A program made the position numbers and the translations under genes. From Parabacteroides sp. ZJ-118 (GTDB lineage: Bacteria > Bacteroidota > Bacteroidia > Bacteroidales > Tannerellaceae): a stretch of 38,413 bases of DNA. The stretch spans positions 1 through 38,413 of the forward strand of contig NZ_JAAKDT010000034.1 in the NCBI RefSeq assembly GCF_011038785.1, written 5' to 3'. Below are positions 17,271 to 26,108 of the stretch, one piece after another. Each line of letters opens with the position of its first letter. Within the stretch, counting starts at the first letter, position 1. The notes below the pieces were generated by a model, which was given only the letters and a program-made list of their open reading frames with translations, was not told the DNA's origin and did not search any database.

Positions 17271-19252
17271 AGCCAGGCGAGGTTGAATTGGTAATAGAGA
17301 CGACTGCTCACCAGGTGGATCAGATGATCCGGGCTTTGGGTAGCGGCCATATACCCCCTGGGTTCCGCGTGCGTTTGGTCCATCTCGAAGAATTGTGTCC
17401 ATGCGCCGCCATTCAGAAATCGATAGGTGCCGTCTGTCATCAACTTTTTCACGGGCCAAGTCTTCCCCTCATCATAAGAGAGAGCCGCGTATAACCCGAA
17501 ACCCCGGTATGAGTTCCCCGCTTTATCCGGGAAGATGATGCCCCGTTCGTTTTCCGGTGTCCTCAACGGATGGTCGGTGAATGAGATTAACAATAGGGGC
17601 CCCTCCCGCAAGCGTAGTAGGACCAACCGTTGTCCCCCATCGATCGGAGGCAGCTCCGACGCGCGATAGGTCCAAGTCTTTCCCCCGTCCTTGGAGATAC
17701 TCATCGGCATACGAAGTTGCCCCGCTTTATTCTTGATGCTATTGCCCCGTCCCAACGCCATGAGGCTCCCGTCTTTCAGCTGGACGATCCCGGCATGGAT
17801 CCCGGCGATCGTACTTCCGGTACCTCCTTCCTTAAAATCCGGTAAAGGCGCGCCATCCCAAGGATCTGTCCATGTCTTGCCGCGATCCTTGCTGATGTGG
17901 ATCGCCGCGCCGTCGTGGCTACCCGGGCCCGCGTCGCAGGCTTGGATGAACCAGCCCTCGCGTGTCTGGATCGTTCCGGCGATGACTTGATGACGTTTGG
18001 CGTGCTCCGGCGCTATAATCCGGGGAGCAGACCAGGTTTGTCCGTTGTCCGTGCTGATCCGCTGTACCATGATCAGGTTCTGCCAGTCCCCGGCGGCCTC
18101 TACGCCATTGATATGATAGAGCTTTCCGGCGCCATCGTTGAAAAGGGCTAAACCGGTCATATTGCGATCGGGTACCTTAAAGAATAACGACGCCTCTTCC
18201 CACGCGTCGCTCCCGGCCCGCAGGCGGGAGGCCAAGACGACCATCCCGCGGCCATTCTCCGCGTCGGCAGAGAACCAACTCGCCAGCAGATCCCCGTTAT
18301 CGCACCACGTAATGGCCGGCTGGTGGTTGTGTTTGAAGAACGGTTCGTCAGCGTCGCGGTCCGGGCGTATCACGTAAGGGCGAGGAGGGATGAACCGGGG
18401 CGTATCTCCCGCGTTTGCCCATAGAAACTTTTCTTGTCTGACATTCGTGGCGTTTCGGCGCGAAATCTTTTCGTCGCGGTAATACGACGGGCTCGGTGGA
18501 TAATCCGCTTGTACGACGCGGAACCCGGTCAGGGCGTGTTTATCCTCCGGAATCATGGCCATACGATTCCCGCTTCGGAGGTATTTTTCCGGCGTGTTAT
18601 GGCTGCCGCCTCGGGTCACCCGGAAATCCCCCACCGTATATCCGCAGGGATCCGTTTGCGCCTCGGGCTTATAAGGGCCGTACCAATCCAAGCACCACTC
18701 TTCCACGTTCCCGTGCATATCGTACAAGCCGAACGCGTTGGGGGGCGTTTGCCCCACTTTTAAAGAGACCGGGGCGTAATCGCGAACGATTCTCTGGTTC
18801 TTCTGGAAATTGCCGGGCAGGCCGTCACCCGTGTAGAAAGGGTAATAAGTACCGGCCCGGCAAGCGTATTCCCATTCGGCCTCGGTGGGTAGCCGGTAGG
18901 TTTTCCCCTCTTTTTGGCTAAGCCATTCACAGAAGGCTACCGCGTCGTGGTAACTTACGTAGACCACAGGCTCGTCATCTTCTCTCGATAAGCCGTTCTT
19001 GCCCCGGAAGAGCCTGTGCTCCGGTCGGAATGCCTCGAATTGCGCGTTCGTGATCTCGGTCTGCCCCATGCGGAACGGTCGGGAGAGGGTCACCTTATGC
19101 ACCGGAGCCTCGTCAAAATCTTCTCCGAGCCCCTCTCCGCCCATATAAAAACTCCCGGCGGGTATGTCAACCAATGGGATAGAGGGCTGTTGAGCGTATA
19201 TCCCGGCCAGATAGGCACCGGCCCAAAGGATGATGAATAGGATTCTTCTCAT
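17258..19252 (-). CDS. SUMF1-domain protein fused to a sialidase-like BNR propeller
   Basis: This 664-aa exported protein has a signal peptide to about residue 20. Residues 25-250 form a SUMF1/EgtB/PvdO-type domain: IPAGSFYMGGE, LPTEAEWEYACRAG, DMHGNVEEWCLDW and RGGS...GFRV. The segment after RGGS (HNTPEKYLRSG) lacks the cysteines that true formylglycine-generating enzymes use, so sulfatase activation is unlikely. Residues about 285-664 form a sialidase-like propeller with four Asp-boxes: STDNGQTW (400), SKDRGKTW (454), SKDGGKTW (520) and SYDEGKTW (592). A glycan-acting or glycan-binding role outside the cytoplasm is inferred. I could not place the sialidase Arg triad, so 'exo-sialidase' stays tentative. 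It lies 3 bp after a small TPR gene and is translated with it. Confidence 0.85.
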   Translation of the reverse strand: MRRILFIILWAGAYLAGIYAQQPSIPLVDIPAGSFYMGGEGLGEDFDEAPVHKVTLSRPFRMGQTEITNAQFEAFRPEHRLFRGKNGLSREDDEPVVYVSYHDAVAFCEWLSQKEGKTYRLPTEAEWEYACRAGTYYPFYTGDGLPGNFQKNQRIVRDYAPVSLKVGQTPPNAFGLYDMHGNVEEWCLDWYGPYKPEAQTDPCGYTVGDFRVTRGGSHNTPEKYLRSGNRMAMIPEDKHALTGFRVVQADYPPSPSYYRDEKISRRNATNVRQEKFLWANAGDTPRFIPPRPYVIRPDRDADEPFFKHNHQPAITWCDNGDLLASWFSADAENGRGMVVLASRLRAGSDAWEEASLFFKVPDRNMTGLALFNDGAGKLYHINGVEAAGDWQNLIMVQRISTDNGQTWSAPRIIAPEHAKRHQVIAGTIQTREGWFIQACDAGPGSHDGAAIHISKDRGKTWTDPWDGAPLPDFKEGGTGSTIAGIHAGIVQLKDGSLMALGRGNSIKNKAGQLRMPMSISKDGGKTWTYRASELPPIDGGQRLVLLRLREGPLLLISFTDHPLRTPENERGIIFPDKAGNSYRGFGLYAALSYDEGKTWPVKKLMTDGTYRFLNGGAWTQFFEMDQTHAEPRGYMAATQSPDHLIHLVSSRLYYQFNLAWLEDP

Positions 19253-19255
19253 GGC

Positions 19256-19519
19256 TCAAGGGTTATACATATCTTTATTGTAAAAATCCAGTACCTTGAT
19301 CGCCATATTGTACGCTTCCCGCGCCGGGCTTTCCGGATTAAGTTCCATCGCCCGCAAGTAGCTGTTCAGGGCCAGGCGCACGTCGCCTTGCTTGTAATGC
19401 GCCTTCCCTAAAAGGAACCAAGCCTCGTCGGAGGAGGGCTGTTCCTGGAGGCACTCGTTCAAAAGCCGGATCGCTTCCTCCGCTTGGTTCTCCGCTATAA
19501 GTCGTTTTATCTCTTCCAT
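19256..19519 (-). CDS. Small TPR-repeat protein
   Basis: This 87-aa protein has no signal peptide. It contains about two TPR units: an N-terminal helix pair (EEIKRLIAENQAEEAIRLLN) and a clear second unit (DEAWFLLGKAHYKQGDVRLA) followed by a capping helix. It is presumably cytoplasmic and mediates a protein contact. It is first in a two-gene minus-strand operon with the SUMF1/sialidase fusion, 3 bp apart. The divergent gene is topA. No convincing promoter was found for it in the 162-bp gap. Confidence 0.8.
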   Translation of the reverse strand: MEEIKRLIAENQAEEAIRLLNECLQEQPSSDEAWFLLGKAHYKQGDVRLALNSYLRAMELNPESPAREAYNMAIKVLDFYNKDMYNP

Positions 19520-19643
19520 GTCTTGATTTGTTTTTTATCTTTTCCTTCGCGAATGTATAATAGAAACGTGTGACTGTATATACAATGTATAGGAAAAAAC
19601 GCTTTTTTAGTGACCGATATATCGCGTACGTTGATTATTTGTG

Positions 19644-19651
19644 TAAGTTTG
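19644..19651 (+). promoter_or_regulatory. -7 element of the topA promoter
   Basis: TAAGTTTG is a perfect TAnnTTTG match, 30 bp before the chosen topA start. No clear TTTG lies at the expected -33 distance. Confidence 0.55.
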
Positions 19652-19681
19652 CACCCGATTTCTAACCAGCAAAAAATAGAT

Positions 19682-22030
19682 ATGCAAAAGAATTTGGTAA
19701 TAGTGGAGTCACCCGCCAAGGCAAAAACCATCGAGAAGTTCCTCGGGAAGGATTATAAGGTCCTGTCTAGCTACGGGCATATCCGCGACTTGAAGACGAA
19801 AGATTTCAGTATAGACCTCGAACACAATTATGCCCCCCAGTATGTGATTCCCGCGGATAAGAGGAAACTCGTGACCGAATTGAAGAACGAGGCGAAGAAA
19901 GCCGAGCAGGTCTGGCTGGCTTCCGATGAGGACCGGGAGGGAGAGGCCATCGCCTGGCATTTGTATGAGGTGCTGGGATTGAAACCTGAGAATACGAAAC
20001 GTATCGTTTTTCATGAAATTACCAAGAACGCGATCTTACACGCGATCGAGACGCCGAGAGACATCAATATCGATTTGGTGAACGCGCAGCAAGCCCGCCG
20101 TATCTTAGACCGTATCGTGGGTTTCGAGCTGTCCCCGATTCTTTGGCGTAAGGTGAAACCGGCTTTGTCCGCGGGGCGCGTGCAATCGGTCGCCGTACGC
20201 CTGATCGTAGAGCGGGAACGAGAGATCCATGAGTTCGTCTCGGAGGCCGCTTACCGTGTGATCGCCAGCTTCCTCCTGCCGGATGGCACGACCCTCCTCA
20301 AGGCGGAGCTGAACCGCCGCTTGAAAGAGAAGGAAGAGGTGAAGGCATTCCTTGAGTCTTGCGAGGAGGCTTCCTTCACGATCGATGAGATCTCGAAAAG
20401 GCCGGTGCGTAAAACACCCGCCCCTCCTTTTACGACATCTACCCTGCAGCAGGAGGCCGCCCGTAAGTTGGGGTATTCGGTCTCGCAGACCATGATGATC
20501 GCCCAACGCCTGTATGAGTCCGGATTGATCACGTATATGCGTACCGACTCCGTGAACTTAAGTGATTTGGCCTTGGGGACGGCTAAAGAAACGATCCTGA
20601 ATACCTACGGTGAGAAATATTACAAATTCCGCCAATATCATACCAAGAGCAAGGGAGCGCAAGAGGCGCACGAGGCGATTCGTCCGACCTATATCAGCCA
20701 TGATGAGATAAACGGAACCGCTCAGGAAAAGAAATTATACGAATTGATCCGTAAACGTACGATCGCTTGCCAGATGGCGGACGCCGAATTGGAGCGTACG
20801 ACGATCTCCGTAGGCATCGGCGGTAAGAGAGAGAAGTTCGTGGCTACCGGTGAGGTCATTACTTTCGACGGTTTCCTTCAGGTGTACCGCGAGAGTCTTG
20901 ACGACGAGAATGAGAAGGAACAGGAAAATGGTCTTCTTCCTCCGGTTCGCTTAAACGAGGTATTGAGCAGGAAGGAGATCGTCGCTACCGAGCGTTTCAC
21001 GCAGCGTCCTTCCCGCTATACGGAAGCCAGTTTGGTCCGCCGGTTGGAGGAGTTGGGTATCGGTCGTCCCTCCACCTACGCGCCTACGATCCAGACGATC
21101 CAGAATCGGGAGTATGTCGTGAAAGGAGATAAGGAGGGAACGGAGCGTACGTATAATATCCTCACCTTGGACCGGCATACGATCAAGGAGGTCCAAAAGA
21201 CAGAGATCGTAGGAGCGGACCGGAATAAGTTGATGCCCACCGATATCGGTACGGTCGTGAATGATTTCTTGATGGCCTATTTCCCGGGCGTGATGGATTA
21301 TAACTTCACGGCGAGCGTAGAGAAGGAATTCGATGCCGTGGCGGAAGGCGAGATGGTATGGACGGACGCGATCGATAAATTCTACAAGCTGTTCCATCCG
21401 ATCGTGGAGGAGGCGTCCTCTGTCCGTACGGAGCATAAAGTGGGTGAGCGTGAGTTGGGGATCGATCCGAAGAGCGGCAAACCGGTTTTCGTGAAGATCG
21501 GCCGTTATGGCCCGGTCGTGCAGATCGGGCAGGCGCACCCGGAGGACAAAGAGGCTCCGAAACCTCAGTTCGCGACCTTGATGAAGGGGCAGTCTATCGA
21601 GACGATCACTTTGGCGGAGGCCTTGAAATTGTTTGACTTGCCCCGTACGATCGGTGAATATGAGGGCAAGGTCATGGTGGCCGCTGTCGGACGTTTTGGC
21701 CCCTTTGTCCGTCATGACGGAAAGTTCGTCTCCATCCCGAAGAACTTGAATCCTTTGTCGATAACAGCCGAGGAGGCGATCGCGTTGATCGAGGCAAAAA
21801 AGCAGAAGGATGAGCAACGATTTATCAAGAAGTTCGATGAGGATCCGGAGATGGAGATCTTGAACGGTCGCTTCGGCCCTTATATCTCTTATAGGGGGAA
21901 AAATTACAGAATCCCTAAGACGATCGAGAAACCGGAGTGCTTGACCCTGGAGGAATGCCGGAAGATCATTACCCAAGCGGGAGAAAAACCGGCTACGACG
22001 AAGAAACGTACGACACGGAAAATGGCTTGA
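19682..22030 (+). CDS. topA: DNA topoisomerase I (type IA)
   Basis: This 782-aa enzyme relaxes negatively supercoiled DNA. The TOPRIM domain opens with NLVIVESPAKAKTIEKFLG and includes the acidic DEDREGEAIAWH. The active-site tyrosine lies in GLITYMRTDSVNLS, and the QSVAVRLIVERE and RPSTYAPTIQTI blocks are typical. The C-terminus has no CxxC zinc fingers. Instead it has repeated TopA C-terminal units (GRYGPVVQIG, GRFGPFVRHDG, GRFGPYISYRGKNY) and a basic KKRTTRK tail, as in other Bacteroidetes. The frame can be extended upstream to 19610, but ATG 19682 gives the canonical start and lies downstream of the -7 box. Confidence 0.97.
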   Translation: MQKNLVIVESPAKAKTIEKFLGKDYKVLSSYGHIRDLKTKDFSIDLEHNYAPQYVIPADKRKLVTELKNEAKKAEQVWLASDEDREGEAIAWHLYEVLGLKPENTKRIVFHEITKNAILHAIETPRDINIDLVNAQQARRILDRIVGFELSPILWRKVKPALSAGRVQSVAVRLIVEREREIHEFVSEAAYRVIASFLLPDGTTLLKAELNRRLKEKEEVKAFLESCEEASFTIDEISKRPVRKTPAPPFTTSTLQQEAARKLGYSVSQTMMIAQRLYESGLITYMRTDSVNLSDLALGTAKETILNTYGEKYYKFRQYHTKSKGAQEAHEAIRPTYISHDEINGTAQEKKLYELIRKRTIACQMADAELERTTISVGIGGKREKFVATGEVITFDGFLQVYRESLDDENEKEQENGLLPPVRLNEVLSRKEIVATERFTQRPSRYTEASLVRRLEELGIGRPSTYAPTIQTIQNREYVVKGDKEGTERTYNILTLDRHTIKEVQKTEIVGADRNKLMPTDIGTVVNDFLMAYFPGVMDYNFTASVEKEFDAVAEGEMVWTDAIDKFYKLFHPIVEEASSVRTEHKVGERELGIDPKSGKPVFVKIGRYGPVVQIGQAHPEDKEAPKPQFATLMKGQSIETITLAEALKLFDLPRTIGEYEGKVMVAAVGRFGPFVRHDGKFVSIPKNLNPLSITAEEAIALIEAKKQKDEQRFIKKFDEDPEMEILNGRFGPYISYRGKNYRIPKTIEKPECLTLEECRKIITQAGEKPATTKKRTTRKMA

Positions 22031-22055
22031 TGCACGTTCCGGCGGCATAACAAGT

Positions 22056-22084
22056 AAAAAGGGCGACCCTCGCGGGTGGCCCTT
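22056..22084. terminator. Bidirectional terminator between topA and argS
   Basis: AAGGGCGACCC (22059-22069) pairs with GGGTGGCCCTT (22074-22084) across a 4-nt loop with one central mismatch. On the minus strand it is followed by a U-run (A-run 22056-22060), serving argS. On the plus strand it closes topA, with only a weak T tract. Confidence 0.8.
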
Positions 22085-22164
22085 CTTGGTGAAAAACGTC
22101 ACATTAATTAACCAATAATGAGAGTTCTCTAGACTCTCTGTTGACTATGATTAGAATAAATAGC

Positions 22165-23958
22165 TTACATCCTTTCCGGAACCTCGATGCCTAACAGATC
22201 CATACCGGATTTCACGATCTTGGCTACATTGGCGGATAAGACCAAACGGAAGCGCTTCACCTCCGGGTTCTCTTCGCGCAGCATGGAGAAATCGTGATAG
22301 AATTGATTGTATTCCTTTACCAGGTCATAGATGTAGTTGGCTACACAAGCCGGACTGTATAGTTTACCCGCCTCCTTTACGATCTGCGCGTAATCGGCGA
22401 TCATTTGGATCAGGTTCTCTTCTTTCTCGGAAATGGCGAAAGTGAGCGGTAGTCGCTCCGGTAATACGATCCCTTGTTCCGCGGCTTTGCGCAGTACGGA
22501 ACGGATACGGGCATAGGTATATTGGATGAACGGTCCCGTATTTCCGTTGAAGTCGATCGATTCTTTCGGGTTGAACGTCATATTCTTGCGGGGGTCTACC
22601 TTTAGTATGAAATATTTCAAGGAGCCAAGACCCACGATACGGGCGATATGCTCAGCCTCTTCCGGAGTCATCTCGTCCAATTTCCCTAATTCTTGCGAAA
22701 TCTCGCGCGCGGTACGGATCATCTCGGCCATCAAATCATCGGCGTCTACGACTGTTCCTTCGCGGCTCTTCATCTTACCCTCGGGCAACTCTACCATTCC
22801 GTAGGAGAAGTGCACCAATCCTTTGCCGAACGCGAAGCCTAACTTATCCAACAGGATCGATAATACCTGGAAGTGATAATTCTGCTCATTTCCTACGACA
22901 TAGATCATCTTATCGATCGGGTAATCATCGAAACGCAGTTTGGCGGTACCGATATCCTGCGTCATATAGACGGAAGTCCCATCCGCGCGAAGCAATACCT
23001 TCTCATCCAGCCCCTCTTTTGTCAAATCCGCCCATACGGAGCCGTCTTCACGGCGATAGAAAATACCTTTCTCCAGCCCCTCCATCACCTTTTCTTTTCC
23101 TTCCAGATAGGTTTGAGACTCGTAATAAATCCTATCGAAATCTACGCCCATCATCTGATAGGTCTCGTTGAACCCGGCGTATACCCAATTATTCATCATT
23201 TCCCAAAGCGCGCGGACCTCTTCATCTCCGGCTTCCCATTTACGAAGCATCTCACGGGCTTCCGCCATCAAGGTGGATTGCGCCTCGGCTTCTTCCTTGG
23301 TAAGACCTTTCGCCTCCAGCGCACGGGTCTCCTCTTTCAATTTGTTGCTGAACAATACGTAAAAGTCACCGATCAGATGATCGCCCTTCTTTCCGGTAGA
23401 CTCCGGGGTCGCTCCATTTCCCCATTTCTGCCAAGCCAACATGGATTTGCAGATATGGATACCGCGATCGTTTACGATATTCGTCTTTACGATCCGGTTA
23501 CCGTTCGCTTTCAGGATCTTCGACAAGCTGTATCCTAATAAGTTATTGCGGACATGGCCCAAGTGAAGTGGCTTGTTCGTATTGGGAGAGGAATATTCGA
23601 TCATAACCAAAGGCGACCGCTCGGTAACCGGAATGATGCCGTAAGCGGGTTGCTCATGGATCGAGTTCAGTAAGTCGATCCAGTGAGAGCAAGCGACTGT
23701 CAGGTTAAGGAATCCTTTGATTACATTAAATTCAGCTACCGCGGGCTCGTTGCTCAACAAGTACTCACCGATCTCCCGGGCGGTCTGCTCCGGAGATTTC
23801 TTCGACACGCGAAGGAACGGGAATACGACCAGGGTCAAGTGCCCCTTGAATTCCTTTTTCGTTTTTTGCAACTGCACCTGGCTAGCGGCGACATCCGCTC
23901 CGTACAGTTCTTTGATACCGGCTATAATCGCCCCGGTGATCTGTTGTTCAATAATCAT
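22165..23958 (-). CDS. argS: Arginyl-tRNA synthetase
   Basis: This 597-aa class I synthetase charges tRNA-Arg. The N-terminal additional domain (about 1-100, LQKTKKEFKGHLTLVVFPF) is typical of ArgRS. The HIGH motif appears as NKPLHLGHVRNNLLG. The KMSKS equivalent is KMKSREGTVV, and the C-terminal anticodon-binding DALR domain is complete (YDLVKEYNQFYHDFSML, ending LLGIEVPERM). Length is normal. It is transcribed alone between the topA/argS terminator and the HU terminator. A -7-like TATATTTA lies just upstream on the minus strand but has no good -33 partner. Confidence 0.97.
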   Translation of the reverse strand: MIIEQQITGAIIAGIKELYGADVAASQVQLQKTKKEFKGHLTLVVFPFLRVSKKSPEQTAREIGEYLLSNEPAVAEFNVIKGFLNLTVACSHWIDLLNSIHEQPAYGIIPVTERSPLVMIEYSSPNTNKPLHLGHVRNNLLGYSLSKILKANGNRIVKTNIVNDRGIHICKSMLAWQKWGNGATPESTGKKGDHLIGDFYVLFSNKLKEETRALEAKGLTKEEAEAQSTLMAEAREMLRKWEAGDEEVRALWEMMNNWVYAGFNETYQMMGVDFDRIYYESQTYLEGKEKVMEGLEKGIFYRREDGSVWADLTKEGLDEKVLLRADGTSVYMTQDIGTAKLRFDDYPIDKMIYVVGNEQNYHFQVLSILLDKLGFAFGKGLVHFSYGMVELPEGKMKSREGTVVDADDLMAEMIRTAREISQELGKLDEMTPEEAEHIARIVGLGSLKYFILKVDPRKNMTFNPKESIDFNGNTGPFIQYTYARIRSVLRKAAEQGIVLPERLPLTFAISEKEENLIQMIADYAQIVKEAGKLYSPACVANYIYDLVKEYNQFYHDFSMLREENPEVKRFRLVLSANVAKIVKSGMDLLGIEVPERM

Positions 23959-24005
23959 ATTCGTCTAAATATAATTCGGATTCTATTCGCACGCGAAGAT
24001 ATACA

Positions 24006-24039
24006 AAAAAAGGATACAATTTGCGTTGTATCCTTTTTT
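24006..24039. terminator. Strong terminator after the HU gene
   Basis: GGATACAA (24012-24019) pairs with TTGTATCC (24026-24033) with a 6-nt loop, flanked by A6 and T6, so it works in both directions. On the minus strand it lies about 20 bp past the HU stop codon and separates HU from argS. Confidence 0.92.
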
Positions 24040-24059
24040 GCGGAGAATGAGGGTGTCTC

Positions 24060-24332
24060 TTATTTGATTAGCTCGTTCAACTCGGCGCCAGCCTTGAACT
24101 TCACGACCTTGCGAGCCGCGATCTCAATGGCTTCTTTTGTCTTCGGGTTGACACCTTTGCGAGCGGCCTTCTCTGTTACGGCGAATGAGCCGAAGCCGAG
24201 CAGAACGACTTTACCGCCTTCTTTTAATTCGTTAGAAACTGTGTCAACAAAAGCTTCCACTGCCTTTTTGGCATCCACTTTGCTGAGTCCTGATTTCTCA
24301 GCGACTGCGCTAATAAACTCTGACTTGTTCAT
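24060..24332 (-). CDS. HU-family histone-like DNA-binding protein
   Basis: This 90-aa protein bends and compacts DNA as a dimer. It begins MNKSEFISAVAEKSGLSKVDA and contains the HU core GFGSFAVTEKAARKGVNPKT, where the Pro of VNP marks the intercalating arm tip, and ends in the standard FKAGAELNELI helix. Length is exactly that of bacterial HU. It is expressed alone from a near-perfect promoter and ends at a strong terminator, as befits an abundant protein. Confidence 0.96.
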   Translation of the reverse strand: MNKSEFISAVAEKSGLSKVDAKKAVEAFVDTVSNELKEGGKVVLLGFGSFAVTEKAARKGVNPKTKEAIEIAARKVVKFKAGAELNELIK

Positions 24333-24358
24333 GATGGTTTGATTGTTAATATATTAAA

Positions 24359-24390
24359 CAAAACTATGATAATCGATAGACGGCTTCAAA
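24359..24390 (-). promoter_or_regulatory. Promoter of the HU gene
   Basis: On the minus strand TTTG (24387-24390), a 20-bp spacer and TAGTTTTG (24359-24366) match both Bacteroidetes consensus boxes perfectly. It lies 26 bp upstream of the HU start codon. Confidence 0.88.
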
Positions 24391-24489
24391 TTTAGTTTTA
24401 TTTTGAAATATCACAAAAGAAAAGCCTGCTTTTTTACCGATTTACATATGTTTTAGTATTATTATGCGCAAAAACGGCTAAAATATATT

Positions 24490-24497
24490 TACCTTTG
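24490..24497 (+). promoter_or_regulatory. -7 element for the rhomboid operon
   Basis: TACCTTTG is a perfect TAnnTTTG match, 20 bp before the first rhomboid start codon. No TTTG is seen at the expected -33 distance. The leader would be very short. Confidence 0.6.
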
Positions 24498-24517
24498 CCG
24501 CTAAATCAACGTGGTAT

Positions 24518-25240
24518 ATGACGAATCAGACAAATTCGGGGTTCTTGGACAGTATCCCGCCGGTAACGAAAAATCTTATCATTCTAAATTCGCTATTTTG
24601 GTTAGCCAGCCTTGCGCTGCCGAAAATCGGCATCGATTTAGTGGATTTATTAGGGCTTCACTTCCCGGGTGCTACCGACTTCAAGGCTTACCAGATCGTT
24701 TCTTATATGTTCATGCACGATACCCGTTCGTTCACGCATGTGCTTTTCAATATGTTCGCCGTTTATATGTTCGGCCGGGTATTGGAGAACGTATGGGGGC
24801 CGAGGCGCTTCTTGATTTTTTATTTCGTGACGGGTATAGGCGCCGGTTTGGTGCAGGAGGCCGTATGGTTCTTTAATTTGCGTGACGTGATCTTCGCCGG
24901 TCAAGACCTGATAAACCTGAATGGCGCCCAGATTATCAGCAAGAGCGAGTTCCTGAATTATTTCGTGACCATTGGCGCTTCGGGGGCCGTGTTCGGAATC
25001 TTGTTGGCATTCGCGATGATCTTCCCGAATGTGCCTTTGTATTTGATGTTCATACCGATCCCGATTAAAGCCAAATATCTCGTGCTGTTTTATGGCCTTG
25101 CCGAACTATTTATGGGCGTGGCTAGTTTTGGAGGTGATACGGTAGCGCATTTCGCCCATTTGGGGGGAATGTTATTCGGTTATTTTCTAATTCGTTATTG
25201 GAACAAGAAAGATGCAGGCAATGGACGGTATTTTTACTAA
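24518..25240 (+). CDS. Rhomboid-family intramembrane serine protease
   Basis: This 240-aa inner-membrane protease has six or so hydrophobic segments. The catalytic Ser lies in GASGAVFG (the GxSG motif) and the catalytic His in AHFAHLGGMLFG. The supporting HxxxN motif is FTHVLFNMFAVYMFG. An extended loop (NLRDVIFAGQDLINLNGAQ) precedes the catalytic Ser helix. Rhomboids cut single-pass proteins within or near the membrane; the substrate is unknown. It overlaps the second rhomboid by 29 bp, so the two are translationally coupled. Confidence 0.93.
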   Translation: MTNQTNSGFLDSIPPVTKNLIILNSLFWLASLALPKIGIDLVDLLGLHFPGATDFKAYQIVSYMFMHDTRSFTHVLFNMFAVYMFGRVLENVWGPRRFLIFYFVTGIGAGLVQEAVWFFNLRDVIFAGQDLINLNGAQIISKSEFLNYFVTIGASGAVFGILLAFAMIFPNVPLYLMFIPIPIKAKYLVLFYGLAELFMGVASFGGDTVAHFAHLGGMLFGYFLIRYWNKKDAGNGRYFY

Positions 25241-26099
25241 TTTGAAGCGGACATTTCAGTCGGGGAATATCCTGTCGAAACTGATCTATATAAATGTGGG
25301 CTTGTTTATCTTGATACGTTTGGCCGGCGTATTGTTTATGCTCTTTAACGCGCAAGGAGCGCCTTTCCTGCTGTATCTGCAGTTGCCGGCCTCTCCGGAG
25401 CTGTTGCTCTTCCGCCCGTGGACGTTGTTTACTTATATGTTCACCCATTTTGACTTCTTGCACATCCTGTTCAATATGCTTTGGTTATATTGGTTCGGGG
25501 GATTGTTCTTGGATTTCTTCAGTGAGCGGCAGTTGGGAGGCTTGTACCTATTGGGCGGTCTCGCCGGTGCGGTCTTGTTTGTCCTCGCTTATAACAGCTT
25601 CCCTTATTTCCGGGACGTGGCTTCTTTTAGCTATTTGATGGGAGCCTCCGCGTCTGTTATGGCGATCGTTTTCGCCGTGTCGTTTTACCGGAAGGATTTG
25701 GAGATTAATTTGTTCTTGATCGGAAGGATCCAATTGGTTTATTTGGCTATCTTTACGCTGGCGATCGATTTGTTGGCGATGACTTCCGATAACGCGGGAG
25801 GACATATCGCCCATATCGGCGGGGCCTTGTTGGGTATCTGGTTCGCTTCCCGTATGCGTAAGGGGAGGGACTTGACCGCTCCGATGAATCGGTTGATCGA
25901 CTGGTTCGTGAATTTGGGCAAACGGAAACCGAGGATGCGTGTGACTTATAAACGCGGCGAGACGGATTACGCGTATAACGCACGTAAACATCAGGAGTCG
26001 GTGGAGCTGGATACGATACTGGATAAATTGAAACATTCCGGTTATGAGAGCCTCTCTGCCGAAGAGAAAAAGCGACTTTTCGATGCCAGTAAGAAATAG
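25212..26099 (+). CDS. Second rhomboid-family protease
   Basis: This 295-aa inner-membrane protein is homologous to its neighbour. It has FDFLHILFNMLWLYWFG, a catalytic Ser motif GASASVMA (Ala in place of the usual last Gly of GxSG) and catalytic His in GHIAHIGGALLG, so it is probably active. After the last membrane segment there is a basic cytoplasmic tail of about 85 residues, ending in a short helical motif (LDTILDKLKHSGYESLSAEEKKRLF). That tail motif is common in Bacteroidetes rhomboids. Start at 25212 gives a 29-bp overlap with the first rhomboid; ATG 25221 is an alternative. Confidence 0.92.
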   Translation: MQAMDGIFTNLKRTFQSGNILSKLIYINVGLFILIRLAGVLFMLFNAQGAPFLLYLQLPASPELLLFRPWTLFTYMFTHFDFLHILFNMLWLYWFGGLFLDFFSERQLGGLYLLGGLAGAVLFVLAYNSFPYFRDVASFSYLMGASASVMAIVFAVSFYRKDLEINLFLIGRIQLVYLAIFTLAIDLLAMTSDNAGGHIAHIGGALLGIWFASRMRKGRDLTAPMNRLIDWFVNLGKRKPRMRVTYKRGETDYAYNARKHQESVELDTILDKLKHSGYESLSAEEKKRLFDASKK

Positions 26100-26108
26100 C
26101 GAATCGTT

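Noticed and set aside
16122-17459. 445-codon open frame on the minus strand
   Set aside because: It lies antisense to the receiver-phosphatase gene, whose protein motifs are intact. The translation has shadow-like composition, rich in Arg, Asp, His and Gln, and no domain.
20951-22102. 383-codon minus-strand frame
   Set aside because: Antisense to topA, with repetitive RD/LL/RL composition typical of a shadow frame.
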